From contig AKCV02000025.1 in the NCBI GenBank assembly GCA_000272025.2, positions 1 to 64,000 of the forward strand: DNA of 64,000 nucleotides, in the 5' to 3' direction. The number at the start of each line of letters is the position of its first letter. The first letter of the stretch is position 1. This DNA is from Imbroritus primus. GTDB taxonomy: Bacteria > Pseudomonadota > Gammaproteobacteria > Burkholderiales > Burkholderiaceae. The notes below the pieces were generated by a model. That model saw only the letters and a program-made list of their open reading frames with translations, did no database searches and had not been told where the DNA came from. Positions 50,539 through 61,945 of this stretch are shown here, in pieces. Position numbers and translations under genes: made by a program.

Positions 50539-52416
50539 TTATTGCACGCCTGCGCAATTCGTATTGGCTGGCAGTACCTTGCATATCACGCCATGACGCG
50601 TTTGCGTGTCATAGACGCTGTCAAAGGCATACGTGCTTGTGCCGTTCGTAGCGTCCTTGGCCAACACGCGGATCCAGTGGGCGCCGCTCGGTAAGCTCGC
50701 GCCCGGCAGCTCGACCGATGTTCCCGTGGAATGGCTGATGACAGTCCGGCCACCCGGCGCATCAAACGCTGTCTGGCCTCGCGGCAGGGTCGTGTCGCCA
50801 GCAACGAAGGGCAGGAAGTCGACCTGATAGGTGATCTGGTGCCCTTGCGGATGGAACGGCGTCGGCCATTCCCAGCCCAGCTTGGTGATGTTGTTGCCCG
50901 GGTCGGTGAACAACGAGAACCAGAACGGCATCGGGTCCTTCAGGCTCTTCACGAAGCTGTTGTAGTTCTTGTCGATCACGTCGACCAGCCGGTCGAACTC
51001 AGCTTCCCACTGGGCTTCCGTTGCGCTTCCTGGCAGGTAGTCCTTGTCCGGCGCGCTCTGGATGAAGCCTCGCACAGTCGGCTTGTACGAATCCAGCAGC
51101 GTCTTGATGGACGTTCTGGTCAGGTACTTGTCGCGGATCTCGTTGACTGCGGCCTGCAGCAACGCGATATTGCCGGGCTCGGCCATAAAGCGGCGATGCA
51201 GTGCGCTGTCCCACCAGTTGCCCGCACCGTAGGCCCAGTTCGCATAGGCCTCTGCCGCCATCTGGTGCGAGTAATCCAGTGCGCCGTCATAGTCCCAGGG
51301 CAGGAAGTAGAACTTGCCGTTATCCGGACTCCGGTAGAGCGCGAAGTTCTGGGTGGTCGTGTCGTAGTTGCCGAGCAGGATGACGCTGGCCAGCCAGGTC
51401 AGATAGTTGTTGCGGTTGAAGTACTGGTTGAACGTCGTGGTGAAGGGAATGTTCTCGTCGTCGAGATCATCCAGCATCTTCATGATGGACGTGCACGCCT
51501 TGCCATCGCCTGCTTGCAGTTCGAGCGCGGCTTCAAGCGCGGCATTGGACGTTCCGTCGGGATTGCAGCCGAAGGCGGCGTGTTTGTTGAAGTCGAATGC
51601 GCCGGCCTTGTAGATGTTGGCGCCTGCCACTTTCCAGCCACGGCGCGTCATATAGCTCTCGCTGAATTTCTCGACGTGCGTAAACAACCCCAGGCTGCCG
51701 AGCGGGCCGGTAGCGGGAGGCGTGTTAATGCTGTCGCTGTAATTGATCTTGACGAATTGGGTCCGCAGCGTCTGGTGGTGCGGGATCTGCTTCATCAGGT
51801 CGAGTGCCAGCTTGTTGCGCACGCGGGTCAGGTCGTACGGGTGCTTGTTCAACTGCAGCGTATCCTCGCCAAACCACATCGCCGGCCGCAGACCTGTGCC
51901 TGAATCCTTCTTGGTGCGGATGCGGAACGATTTCTGTACGGTATCGCGGGTACTCGATCCACGCACGCGCATGTCGGCATTGCCAGCGATAAAGTCAGCG
52001 ACCAGGGACGCCACGCTGATCTTGATCTCCGGCAGGCAGGTGTCCTGCGAGTCGGTTTTTGTCGCCAGCGTGGTGCGATTGAGCGTGACCAGCGTGGTCC
52101 GGTCATTGGGATACGCGAGTGGATCGGCCACCACATCGGTACATCTGCCATCCGAATAGTGGATGTACGGACCGCTGCCCGGGATGCTGGTGGACTGATA
52201 TGTCGCGTTGACCAACAACGCCGTCGTCTGATTGGGATAGTCAGCGTTGATGGCCGTTGGCAGGTCATCCGCGGCAGGCGCAAATATCGGGCCGGCGGGT
52301 GTTGGTGTCCCCGGATTGCCAGGTGTCGCCGCATCGCCGTCTCCGCCACCCCCTCCGCAGGCGGAAACAAACAGTACCACTCCCAGTGCCGTTGCGCATC
52401 CTCGCATTATTGTCAT
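50539..52416 (-). CDS. CotH-kinase-family lipoprotein
   Basis: A 625-residue exported lipoprotein: the signal peptide ends LFVSACGGGGG, followed by a Gly/Pro linker. The body has the CotH kinase pattern, with MRVRGSSTRDTVQKSFRIRTKK near residue 145 (nucleotide-binding Lys), LGLFTHVEKF, NYDTTTQNFALYRSPDNGK (catalytic Asp region) and FYFLPWDYDGALD (metal-binding Asp pair). CotH phosphorylates spore-coat proteins in Bacillus; related proteins occur widely outside spore formers with unknown targets. A C-terminal Fn3-like part (residues ~520-620) follows. Start ATG 52416 has a G-rich ribosome site. It stands alone; its outer-membrane or periplasmic role is unknown. Confidence 0.85.
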   Translation of the reverse strand: MTIMRGCATALGVVLFVSACGGGGGDGDAATPGNPGTPTPAGPIFAPAADDLPTAINADYPNQTTALLVNATYQSTSIPGSGPYIHYSDGRCTDVVADPLAYPNDRTTLVTLNRTTLATKTDSQDTCLPEIKISVASLVADFIAGNADMRVRGSSTRDTVQKSFRIRTKKDSGTGLRPAMWFGEDTLQLNKHPYDLTRVRNKLALDLMKQIPHHQTLRTQFVKINYSDSINTPPATGPLGSLGLFTHVEKFSESYMTRRGWKVAGANIYKAGAFDFNKHAAFGCNPDGTSNAALEAALELQAGDGKACTSIMKMLDDLDDENIPFTTTFNQYFNRNNYLTWLASVILLGNYDTTTQNFALYRSPDNGKFYFLPWDYDGALDYSHQMAAEAYANWAYGAGNWWDSALHRRFMAEPGNIALLQAAVNEIRDKYLTRTSIKTLLDSYKPTVRGFIQSAPDKDYLPGSATEAQWEAEFDRLVDVIDKNYNSFVKSLKDPMPFWFSLFTDPGNNITKLGWEWPTPFHPQGHQITYQVDFLPFVAGDTTLPRGQTAFDAPGGRTVISHSTGTSVELPGASLPSGAHWIRVLAKDATNGTSTYAFDSVYDTQTRHGVICKVLPANTNCAGVQ

Positions 52417-52765
52417 GACCCACCCCCAGGCTCTTTTCCTACGATTCCGTGTTCAGGCGAACAGCGGTTATTGATGCATTGACTCGACCCCTGCCTCTGC
52501 CCGGCGACCCCTGTGGCCGGCCAATCAAGGCATTCTCGTTGCTTGGGCGGTATCTCCCGAGGGTTTGGCGCCGTTTGCATTGATATGCACGCTTGCCATG
52601 CTTTGCCTGAGGAATGATCCTGTTTTACAGGTGTCATTTCCCCCCAACTTTGGTTGGGTAAAGTGTACTGTTTCGCTGCAATTGAGTAAACGGGTGACAA
52701 TTCAATGACACAAAGACAGGTGTCGACCTTGCCGTTAGATTTCCTTACACGTCGTTACAGCCTGT

Positions 52766-52784
52766 TGTACGGCCTTTCCGTACA
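52766..52784. promoter_or_regulatory. inverted repeat just upstream of the glycine-zipper gene
   Basis: TGTACGG-CCTTT-CCGTACA, perfect 7-bp arms, ends 32 bases before the ATG at 52817, where a repressor or activator could sit on the promoter. The rest of the 400-base gap (52417-52816) shows no gene; it contains an AT-leaning stretch at 52615-52720. Confidence 0.45.
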
Positions 52785-52816
52785 CTCTGCGAAACCGATG
52801 TAACAAGGAGAAGGAC

Positions 52817-53272
52817 ATGAACAACAAGATGCTGTGCAACATGCTCGTTGCGCTGGCTACGGCTGCTGCGCTGCCCGCGCTGGCCGATGACTTGCGCAAT
52901 GCCGCTGGCGGTGCGCTGGGCGGGGCGGCAGGGGCGCTCGTTGGCGGCAGCCTTGGTGGCAGTACGGGCGCCGTGATTGGCGGGGCAGTCGGCGGCGGCG
53001 CAGGTGGTGCGCTGACTTCTAACCGGCGCGAACGCACGGGTGCGATTGTGGGTGGCGCCATTGGTGGTGGCGCGGGGACCGCGGTCGGCAACAGCATGGG
53101 CGGTCGTACTGGCGGGCTTGTCGGTGCGGCGCTGGGCGGTGGCGCGGGTGCGGCGCTGGGCGGCAACGTGTCGCGCAACAGCTACAACGATGATCGCGGA
53201 TATCACCGTGGTTATTACAAGGATGGCAAGAAGCACAAGAAGCACAAGCATCGCCATCGTCATGACGATTGA
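52817..53272 (+). CDS. exported glycine-zipper protein with His/Lys-rich tail
   Basis: A 151-residue protein with a signal peptide (MNNKMLCNMLVALATAAALP, cut after ALA), then repeated GGALGGAAGAL and GGAVGGGAGGAL blocks (residues ~33-115) that form glycine-zipper membrane-spanning or outer-membrane-associated segments. It ends in an unusual basic tail DGKKHKKHKHRHRHDD that could bind metal or nucleic acid/LPS. An AAGGAGAAGG ribosome site precedes ATG 52817. It is monocistronic with its own inverted repeat and terminator. The function is unknown; a stress-related envelope role is only a guess from the family. Confidence 0.85.
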   Translation: MNNKMLCNMLVALATAAALPALADDLRNAAGGALGGAAGALVGGSLGGSTGAVIGGAVGGGAGGALTSNRRERTGAIVGGAIGGGAGTAVGNSMGGRTGGLVGAALGGGAGAALGGNVSRNSYNDDRGYHRGYYKDGKKHKKHKHRHRHDD

Positions 53273-53321
53273 TCGGCCGCGGTCGCCATCCAGGACCGCG
53301 AAGGCCTGACCTTCAATGCAC

Positions 53322-53350
53322 AAAGCGCCCGGCATCATGCCGGGCGCTTT
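53322..53350 (+). terminator. terminator of the glycine-zipper gene
   Basis: A 13-bp perfect stem AAAGCGCCCGGCA / TGCCGGGCGCTTT with a 3-base loop is followed by GTTTTG on the plus strand, 50 bases past the stop. The following bases to 53530 show no gene. Confidence 0.88.
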
Positions 53351-53530
53351 GTTTTGGGCGCGTGTTTTTCGTCAGGCGGCCATTCGACAACCTTGCTGTC
53401 GCGGATGCCCTGCAGGCCAGGCGGCACGAGGTGTGCATTGGCATCACCGTATCGACGCCCGGTGGTCGGCTGGTGGGGGAGACGCTGACGGTATCTTGGG
53501 CAGAGCAGATGCTTGCGTGATGCCTGCGTG

Positions 53531-53590
53531 CGTTACGTCCACCGGGGTCACATCCACCCGCGTTACATCCGCCTGCATTACGTCCATTAC
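53531..53590. repeat. four imperfect 15-bp tandem repeats
   Basis: Four 15-base units follow each other exactly: CGTTACGTCCACCGG, GGTCACATCCACCCG, CGTTACATCCGCCTG, CATTACGTCCATTAC. The last unit overlaps the stop of the ankyrin gene (53587). In one minus-strand frame they would encode a pentapeptide repeat of the DVT(R/P/H)V type, but that frame is not the ankyrin frame. Confidence 0.7.
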
Positions 53591-55383
53591 CCGCCGGATA
53601 CCGGACGCAGCAACGTCTCGAGCCGATCGATAAGTGTCTGCCACGTTGCATAGTGGTTCAACACGCGTGCCCTTGCCCGCCGCGATTCGTGCGGCATGCG
53701 TCCCAGGTTCTGTTGCCAGTCCCATCCGCTGGTCTGCAGTTCGAGCACGTAGTCGTGCACGGAACGGCCGTGGTGGTCGCGCGCATCCAGCGCCGCACCC
53801 ATGTTCCTGAAGTACTCCGTCAGGCGGATCGAGTGCCGCAATGGCTGGAAGTTGGCGCTTGAGATGCACACCGACCAGCTCAGCGCATGCCCCTGCGCAC
53901 GCAGGTAGTTGTGCAGTGGAATGCGTCCACGGTGGTCGCGCAGTTCGAGCAGCGTCCGCAGGCCGTCGATCTGTGCCGGCGTACGGCAGCCTGCGTGGAT
54001 GCCCAGGATGGCGTCGAGGTAGTCGTCCGGATCGATCTGGTGCCGGAGCCAGTGATGCAGGACCGAGCTGCCGGTGCGATTGACGAGCTCGAGATTCGCG
54101 CCATGGGCGCACAGCAGTTCGATGGTCTCCGGGTTGTGCACGTAGAACAGCGGCGGGTTGCCGGCCTTGTCTTGGGCGTCGACGTTTGCGCCGGCGGCGA
54201 GCAGCAGGCGGACGACAGCCGGATCGTTTTTTCCGTGCAGCGGGCTTTCCTTGGCCTGATTGCTCGCGTTGACATCCGCCTCTGCCTGGATCAGCAACGC
54301 GGCAATCTGCGCGCTGCAGGCATGATGCAGGGCCGTGTTGCCATCGGCATCGGCAAGCGTTGCGTCGGCGCCATGTTCCAGCAGCCATTCGCAGGCACTG
54401 GCATGGCCGGACCTGACGGCATGTGCCAGCGCGTTGGCACCGGCGCCATCCGTGTAATCGATGGATATGCCATGGGCTTCGAGGTAGGCATGCACACAGG
54501 TCAGCGCGGGCAGGTTGTTGGCGCCGGCGGCAAGATGTAGCAAGCCGGTGGGCGTGTGCAAATGCTCGTCGAGCGGCACCGTTGGCAAATCTTCGTTGGT
54601 GCATTCCCGCTCGATGGTATCGAGGTCGGAGGCGTAGGTCGTGTTGACCGAGTCCGGTGCCGCCAGACCGTTTTCCAGCAAGAGCCGGACGTTGTCCCAG
54701 GAGCCCGCCCGCGCGGCGTCCAGAGCGAGGTTGTCATGCCACACGCTGACATCCTGCTTGGCAAGATCGGCGTAGTGTTTGGCGAGCGTGGTCAGGGCGG
54801 GGACCGAGTAGTCGCCACGGCTGAGATAGCTGAAGAAGTCGTGCGCGTACTGTGCAAACAGACTGATCCATGCGCGCTGTGCGGCGTCTTCTTCATCATG
54901 GCCGACGTCGGTTGGCCAGGGCGGTTCTGGAGCCAGCGCAGGCCCCATATCGTAGACGGCATTCAGCAGGAAGCGGCCAGCCACGTTGGTGGTACGGGAC
55001 AGCGCAGCGTATATGGCAGGATGGGGATAGCGGACAGACAAGCGGTTGCGGGCCAGGCGCAGCGTGAACTCCGAGATCTGCGGACGGCCTTGCAGCGTGT
55101 TCTCGTAGAGTTCTTCCACTTGTCGATTTGCATGCTCTGCATTGACCTGGGCAAAACATTTGCTGACCCGCTGCAGTTTCGCGCGCGTACGCCGCTCGTC
55201 CATATCGGCACACAAGGCGCGAGCGCTGGGAGTCGCCACGTAGTCGCTGATGCGGCGGACAAGATTCCGATCATGCAACACAGCGGTTCGCGGGCTGCAC
55301 GGAGGCGAGGTATCGTGGGGTGCAGTGAAGGTGGAATGGGTTAACGGCAACGACAGTGCCGAGACAGGGAGCAGGTTGGGCAT
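53587..55383 (-). CDS. ankyrin-repeat protein, possible secreted effector
   Basis: A 598-residue protein. The N-terminal ~40 residues are Ser/Thr/Pro-rich with no Sec signal. The middle has at least six ankyrin repeats from about residue 230: GLLHLAAGANNLPAL, GANALAHAVRSGHASACEWLLEHGAD, GNTALHHACSAQIAALLIQAEADV, SPLHGKNDPAVVRLLLAAGANV, PLFYVHNPETIELLCAHGANL. A C-terminal ~200 residues follow that I do not recognise. Ankyrin proteins of this build are often effectors or toxin partners in Burkholderiales; the secretion route is not evident. ATG 55383 is preferred; an upstream TTG (55398) adds five codons. No good ribosome site is visible at either. Confidence 0.8.
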   Translation of the reverse strand: MPNLLPVSALSLPLTHSTFTAPHDTSPPCSPRTAVLHDRNLVRRISDYVATPSARALCADMDERRTRAKLQRVSKCFAQVNAEHANRQVEELYENTLQGRPQISEFTLRLARNRLSVRYPHPAIYAALSRTTNVAGRFLLNAVYDMGPALAPEPPWPTDVGHDEEDAAQRAWISLFAQYAHDFFSYLSRGDYSVPALTTLAKHYADLAKQDVSVWHDNLALDAARAGSWDNVRLLLENGLAAPDSVNTTYASDLDTIERECTNEDLPTVPLDEHLHTPTGLLHLAAGANNLPALTCVHAYLEAHGISIDYTDGAGANALAHAVRSGHASACEWLLEHGADATLADADGNTALHHACSAQIAALLIQAEADVNASNQAKESPLHGKNDPAVVRLLLAAGANVDAQDKAGNPPLFYVHNPETIELLCAHGANLELVNRTGSSVLHHWLRHQIDPDDYLDAILGIHAGCRTPAQIDGLRTLLELRDHRGRIPLHNYLRAQGHALSWSVCISSANFQPLRHSIRLTEYFRNMGAALDARDHHGRSVHDYVLELQTSGWDWQQNLGRMPHESRRARARVLNHYATWQTLIDRLETLLRPVSGG

Positions 55384-55450
55384 GGCTTCTGGATGCAATC
55401 AAGGAACGACGAAGCCAGCAGATTAGAGAGGCACGATGCCCCAATCGACG

Positions 55451-55483
55451 AAACAACTGTCAAGCGATTAAACAACTGTAAAT
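55451..55483 (-). repeat. 13-bp direct repeats upstream of the ankyrin gene
   Basis: On the minus strand TTGACAGTTGTTT (55451-55463) and TTTACAGTTGTTT (55471-55483) lie exactly 20 bases apart, 68-100 bases upstream of the ankyrin ATG. The first contains a perfect TTGACA -35 hexamer, but no matching -10 follows. The rest of the 362-base gap (55384-55745) shows no gene. Confidence 0.45.
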
Positions 55484-55745
55484 AGAGGATGCGACGCTGC
55501 GCAAAGGGATGTTTGATACACGCCGCACGTGGCGAAACGTGCTCTTGGCTGTGGGTCTATCGTGGCGATGGACGATGCCGGATCGCTCATGCATGCATGA
55601 CAATGGCAAGTCGAGTGGCGTCGTGATCCGGGATATGTGCCGTGTCGCGCGAGCGCCGTCTGGCGCGAAAGGACGCGTGGTGCAGCCGGTTTGCTGAAGT
55701 AGGCCTGACGCCTTGGCGCGGGCTAGCCGCGCCAAGGCAGTGCGT

Positions 55746-58379
<2,634 letters not shown>

Positions 58380-58536
58380 GCGTGTCCTTGCGGCGGGTGT
58401 GTCCGCCATCTGCGCGCCAGCCGGGCGCGCTGCGGTGCATCCCTGACCCATCCGGCCCGTGGCTGCAGGTGGGGATACGGGTTATTCGTCACATTTTCAT
58501 CCGTCCCGGACGGATGAGCGCCAATCATAAGCGCGG

Positions 58537-58992
58537 TTAATCGGCCGGTGCAAGCCCGGCGCGTTCGACTTCCTGACGCAGCCACTCCAGCGTTGGTGGG
58601 GTATCGTCGGGCAAGCGGGGCGCATGTGCGGTCGCGGTCGTGAGCTGCTCCAGCAGCCGGGACAGCACGTCCGCATGCGGCAGCACCGTGCCGAAGAAGC
58701 CGGCTGGCGCGGCCTGTCCGTCCGATTGGGCGCGCTGGACCAGCAGCGTTGGGAAGTTCTCGACATCGAGATCGCCAAGAGCGTCCGGATGGTCCTCGAT
58801 ATCGATCCACACAAAGCAGGCATCCGGATAGCGTTGCGCGAGGGCTGCGAACGGCTCACGGTACGCTTTGCAGGTGCCGCACCACGCCGCGCACAGGCAG
58901 GCGACCAGCCAGCTGTTGGCTTGCGTGGCGGCTTGCAGGCGCTCGGCCAGCGGCGGCAGATTGTCCGGAGAAAGTAGGTTGGGGGCATTCAT
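58537..58992 (-). CDS. thioredoxin-family protein (WCGTC)
   Basis: A 151-residue cytosolic thioredoxin-fold protein with no signal peptide. The active site is AWCGTCK (Cys38, Cys41) instead of the usual WCGPC, and the cis-Pro loop is VENFPTLLV. A C-terminal extension of about 40 residues follows the fold. Thr in place of Pro is expected to change redox potential. The start at 58992 is chosen because homology starts at MNAPNLLSP. It sits 157 bases upstream of topB on the same strand, possibly co-transcribed. Confidence 0.88.
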   Translation of the reverse strand: MNAPNLLSPDNLPPLAERLQAATQANSWLVACLCAAWCGTCKAYREPFAALAQRYPDACFVWIDIEDHPDALGDLDVENFPTLLVQRAQSDGQAAPAGFFGTVLPHADVLSRLLEQLTTATAHAPRLPDDTPPTLEWLRQEVERAGLAPAD

Positions 58993-59262
58993 GCGCGCAG
59001 AATAGCAGTTTTGCCTGGCCCGCATCGCAATTGCGCCGGCGTGGGGGGGCGTGGCGACATATTCTTGCCATATCGTGGCCGCATCAGGCCGTGGCCCGCG
59101 GGCGCGGGAACGTGATGACGTAATCTTGCTCCGCGTTCGCCAGCCAGCCGTAGCTTTACGCAGACAAACAATTGCCACGTTTGCGCAGGCATGCGGCATG
59201 CCGCTACGGCCGGCTATGTCGCGGCTGACGCAAGCCGACGCGCGATACGCTGCCAGACAGAC

Positions 59263-60645
59263 TCATCTATAGAGAATCGCATCGCGCTCGGGCGCGCGCA
59301 GGATGACGTAATGGCTGTTCCCGCTTTGGTGCAGCGCGTCGCGGATTCCGTCCAGATGCGATTGCCCGAATACCCCGATGACATTTGCGCCAAGATCGTA
59401 GTCTTGCATGCATCGGGCGAAATAACGGTCGCGCGCGGGGCGGGTTTCGTCAACGGCCTGATTGAATACCACAGTGGCAGCACTGATCTGTGCGCAGAGG
59501 TGCTGCAGGTCTGGCATGTCTTTATCCGGAATTGGAATCGCGCCGTCTTCCACCTGTGCCAGGGTGGCCTGATACCGCGCGAGGATCTCTCCGAAGGGAA
59601 GTTGGTGTTCGATGGCCGGGACGTGGTCTGGTGCGATGTTGTGCAGGAATTCCAGTGCCGTGAGCCTTAGGTCCCAGCCGGCCAGGCCTTTTTTTTCTGC
59701 GTCTGCGCGCAAGGCAGGAGGATCGACGCTGATGCAGCGGCTGGGTGGTGCGTCGAAGCAGCGTTCTGCCGGCGCAGGCTGTGTCTCGTCGCTTTCCGAT
59801 AGCACATAGTCGCCGGGTCGGCGAATGACCTTTACGATGTCCCGGATCTTTTCCTGCACGGTATCAACGTAATGGAACTCGCCTATGGCGTACGCGAGCG
59901 GGCGTCCCGGTTCATCCCATTGCGACTCCGGCACATTCGTCTCGAGGGTGTAACCGAGCTCCGTAGTGAATGCGTGCAGCGTGCGCAGTGAAACCCAGCG
60001 CTGGGCGGATGCCATGCCGCGTCGCTCGGCAAGCCTCGTCTTCCTGCAGGAGTCGTTGTCCGACAGGTTCCGGATAGCGCTCGAGAATGTTTCGATTGTG
60101 CTCCACAGCTTGCGGGTCATGGCGCGCTTCATAGGTTGAAGCGGCAGGATGCTGTTCATCCAGTGCCAGACCTTGTCACCCATGGTGCCGGCAGGACGCA
60201 TAGCCAGGACCATCGCCGGCTCGGCTGGCTTGGCCTTCCCGTCTCGTCCGGGCACGCTCCCGAAAGGGGCCTGCGGTTGGGTATGGATGGCCTGCGAGAG
60301 CGCTTCAGCCATACCCCAGATGCTTTGTGGCAGTGTCAGGTCTGGAAGCGTGGTCGGCAGGAGATGCTTCACTGCATGCCAAGCGGCTTCCCAGGCGGTC
60401 ATGGCGTGGCGTACGGTCAGTACGCTTGTGCGCCCGAGGGTGGTAACGGCCCGCCCGAGGCGGTCGCTGCCGCGTGTGCGGGCACGGCGTTCCGCCGCGC
60501 GTTGCTCGCGCCTTCTTTGCTTGCCGGTACGCAGGCTGTCGACGGGGTGCGCTGATACGATGGGGTGGCCCCGGTTGGGCACGCTGCACCCGGGGTTGGC
60601 GTAGTGATGGCCTGAGGCGACCAATGGCAGGGTGCTATTTATCAT
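59263..60645 (-). CDS. TraB/Tiki/ChaN-like domain protein of unknown function
   Basis: A 460-residue protein with no Sec signal; the N-terminal ~60 residues are Ser/Pro- then Arg-rich. The C-terminal half carries two motifs placed as in the TraB/Tiki/EreA/ChaN superfamily: LAYAIGEFHYVDTVQEKI (GExH, about residue 260) and, after an RDRYFARCMQD stretch (matching the R(N/D)xxMA helix), NVIGVFGQSHLDGI (GxxH..GI) near the end. In the superfamily these bind metal or haem. The family call is from motif reading only. It lies between the thioredoxin gene and dprA, where smg/topA-type genes are often found. The start could be elsewhere; ATG 60645 lacks a good ribosome site. Confidence 0.6.
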   Translation of the reverse strand: MINSTLPLVASGHHYANPGCSVPNRGHPIVSAHPVDSLRTGKQRRREQRAAERRARTRGSDRLGRAVTTLGRTSVLTVRHAMTAWEAAWHAVKHLLPTTLPDLTLPQSIWGMAEALSQAIHTQPQAPFGSVPGRDGKAKPAEPAMVLAMRPAGTMGDKVWHWMNSILPLQPMKRAMTRKLWSTIETFSSAIRNLSDNDSCRKTRLAERRGMASAQRWVSLRTLHAFTTELGYTLETNVPESQWDEPGRPLAYAIGEFHYVDTVQEKIRDIVKVIRRPGDYVLSESDETQPAPAERCFDAPPSRCISVDPPALRADAEKKGLAGWDLRLTALEFLHNIAPDHVPAIEHQLPFGEILARYQATLAQVEDGAIPIPDKDMPDLQHLCAQISAATVVFNQAVDETRPARDRYFARCMQDYDLGANVIGVFGQSHLDGIRDALHQSGNSHYVILRAPERDAILYR

Positions 60646-60757
60646 GGCGATGGATGACGACGATTGAAAGACGAGGTCGAAAACGTGAGGGCCCGCCGGA
60701 AATGTGAGGCACCAGGGGGGGACGCAACGCTGACCGCTCAGCGCTGCAGCCGAGGCA

Positions 60758-61945
60758 TCAACGCAGACGCCGGAATACGTTGCCCGGCAGCCGTTCGATA
60801 TGTCCGGCCAGTTCCAGTGCGAACAGCTGGGCAGTGAGTTCACTGGCCGCCTGGTCGAGGCGTTCGCACAATGCGTCGAGCGGGATCGGGTCGTAGCCAA
60901 GCGCGGCCAGCAGCGGGTCAGCGGGCGCGTCCGGACGCCCGTCCGGCGGCGGGATCCGCGCATGGCCCGGATCCGGCGTCAGGGATTGTGTCACGGCTGG
61001 ATTGGCGGCTCGGGGTTGCCTTCGTATTTCCGCCGGGAGTGCGCAACCCTGCAGTTCCTCGAAAATGTCCTGGGCCGATTCGACCAGCTTCGCGCCATCG
61101 CGCAGCAGCCGATGACACCCCTTGGACAAGGGCGAATGGATCGAGCCGGGAATAGCAAACACTTCCCGCCCGAGTTCGGCGGCCAGCCGGGCGGTGATCA
61201 GCGAGCCGGATTGCAGCGCCGCTTCCACCACCAGCACACCCTGGCCCAGTGCGGCAATCAGCCGGTTGCGACGCGGGAAGTGAAAGCGCGAGGCGGGCGC
61301 GCCCAGGGGGAACTCGCTGAGGATGGCACCTGCAGCAGCAATGTGCTCGGTGAGCGCACGGTTGCGGGCCGGGTAGACGATGTCGGGGCCGGTGCCGATC
61401 ACCGCGACGGTGGATCCCCGTCCACGCAGCGCGCCCGTATGGGCGGCGGCGTCGATGCCTAGCGCGAGGCCCGAGATGACCGTCTGACCGGCGTGCGACA
61501 GCGCCTCGGCAAACGCTTCGGCGTTTTGCGTGCCCTGCAGCGTGGCATGGCGTGCGCCGACGATGCCGAGCGCTGGTTGGGCCAGCAGGTCGAGGCGGCC
61601 GCGTACGTAGAGCAGTGGCGGCGGATCGGGGAGCGCCAGCAGATTGGCCGGGTAGGCCTGGTCGGCGAGAGTGACGATATGGTGGCCGGGTTCGGCCATC
61701 CAGGCGATGGTCCGGTCGATCTGCGCCTGCAGGCCGGCATCGGGCGGGGCCAGCAGGGCGCGGAGGGTGGCCTCCGGGAGGTGGCGACGCAGTTCTGCGG
61801 GCGACGCGGCAAGAATGGCCGCCGGCAGGCCGAATGCGCGGAGCAGGCCGCGCAGCGCCACCGGTCCGAGCCGGGGCGCCAGCGTCAGGCGCAGCCAGCC
61901 CGGCACATCGCCGGGCGCGGTCGTGAGCGCTGGTGCGTCACTCAA
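60758..61945 (-). CDS. dprA: DNA-processing protein DprA/Smf
   Basis: A 395-residue protein that loads RecA onto incoming single-stranded DNA in natural transformation. The Rossmann-like core has GIVGARHATLQG, ISGLALGIDAAAH, VIGTGPDIVYPARNR and FPRRNRLIAALG, then SGSLITARLAAELGREVFAIPG. A C-terminal winged-helix-like domain follows a Pro-rich linker. The start codon is TTG (61945), overlapping the TGA of the LysM gene (TTGA), so translation is probably coupled. The order LysM-dprA downstream of def is the normal one. Confidence 0.95.
   Translation of the reverse strand: MSDAPALTTAPGDVPGWLRLTLAPRLGPVALRGLLRAFGLPAAILAASPAELRRHLPEATLRALLAPPDAGLQAQIDRTIAWMAEPGHHIVTLADQAYPANLLALPDPPPLLYVRGRLDLLAQPALGIVGARHATLQGTQNAEAFAEALSHAGQTVISGLALGIDAAAHTGALRGRGSTVAVIGTGPDIVYPARNRALTEHIAAAGAILSEFPLGAPASRFHFPRRNRLIAALGQGVLVVEAALQSGSLITARLAAELGREVFAIPGSIHSPLSKGCHRLLRDGAKLVESAQDIFEELQGCALPAEIRRQPRAANPAVTQSLTPDPGHARIPPPDGRPDAPADPLLAALGYDPIPLDALCERLDQAASELTAQLFALELAGHIERLPGNVFRRLR

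Noticed and set aside
53444-54604. 386-residue frame ending in a DVT pentapeptide repeat, overlapping the ankyrin gene
   Set aside because: Out of frame with real ankyrin repeats; the peptide repeat arises from the 15-bp DNA repeat.
55456-55463. TTGACA as a simple sigma-70 promoter for the ankyrin gene
   Set aside because: No acceptable -10 at 16-18 bases; kept only as part of a direct repeat.
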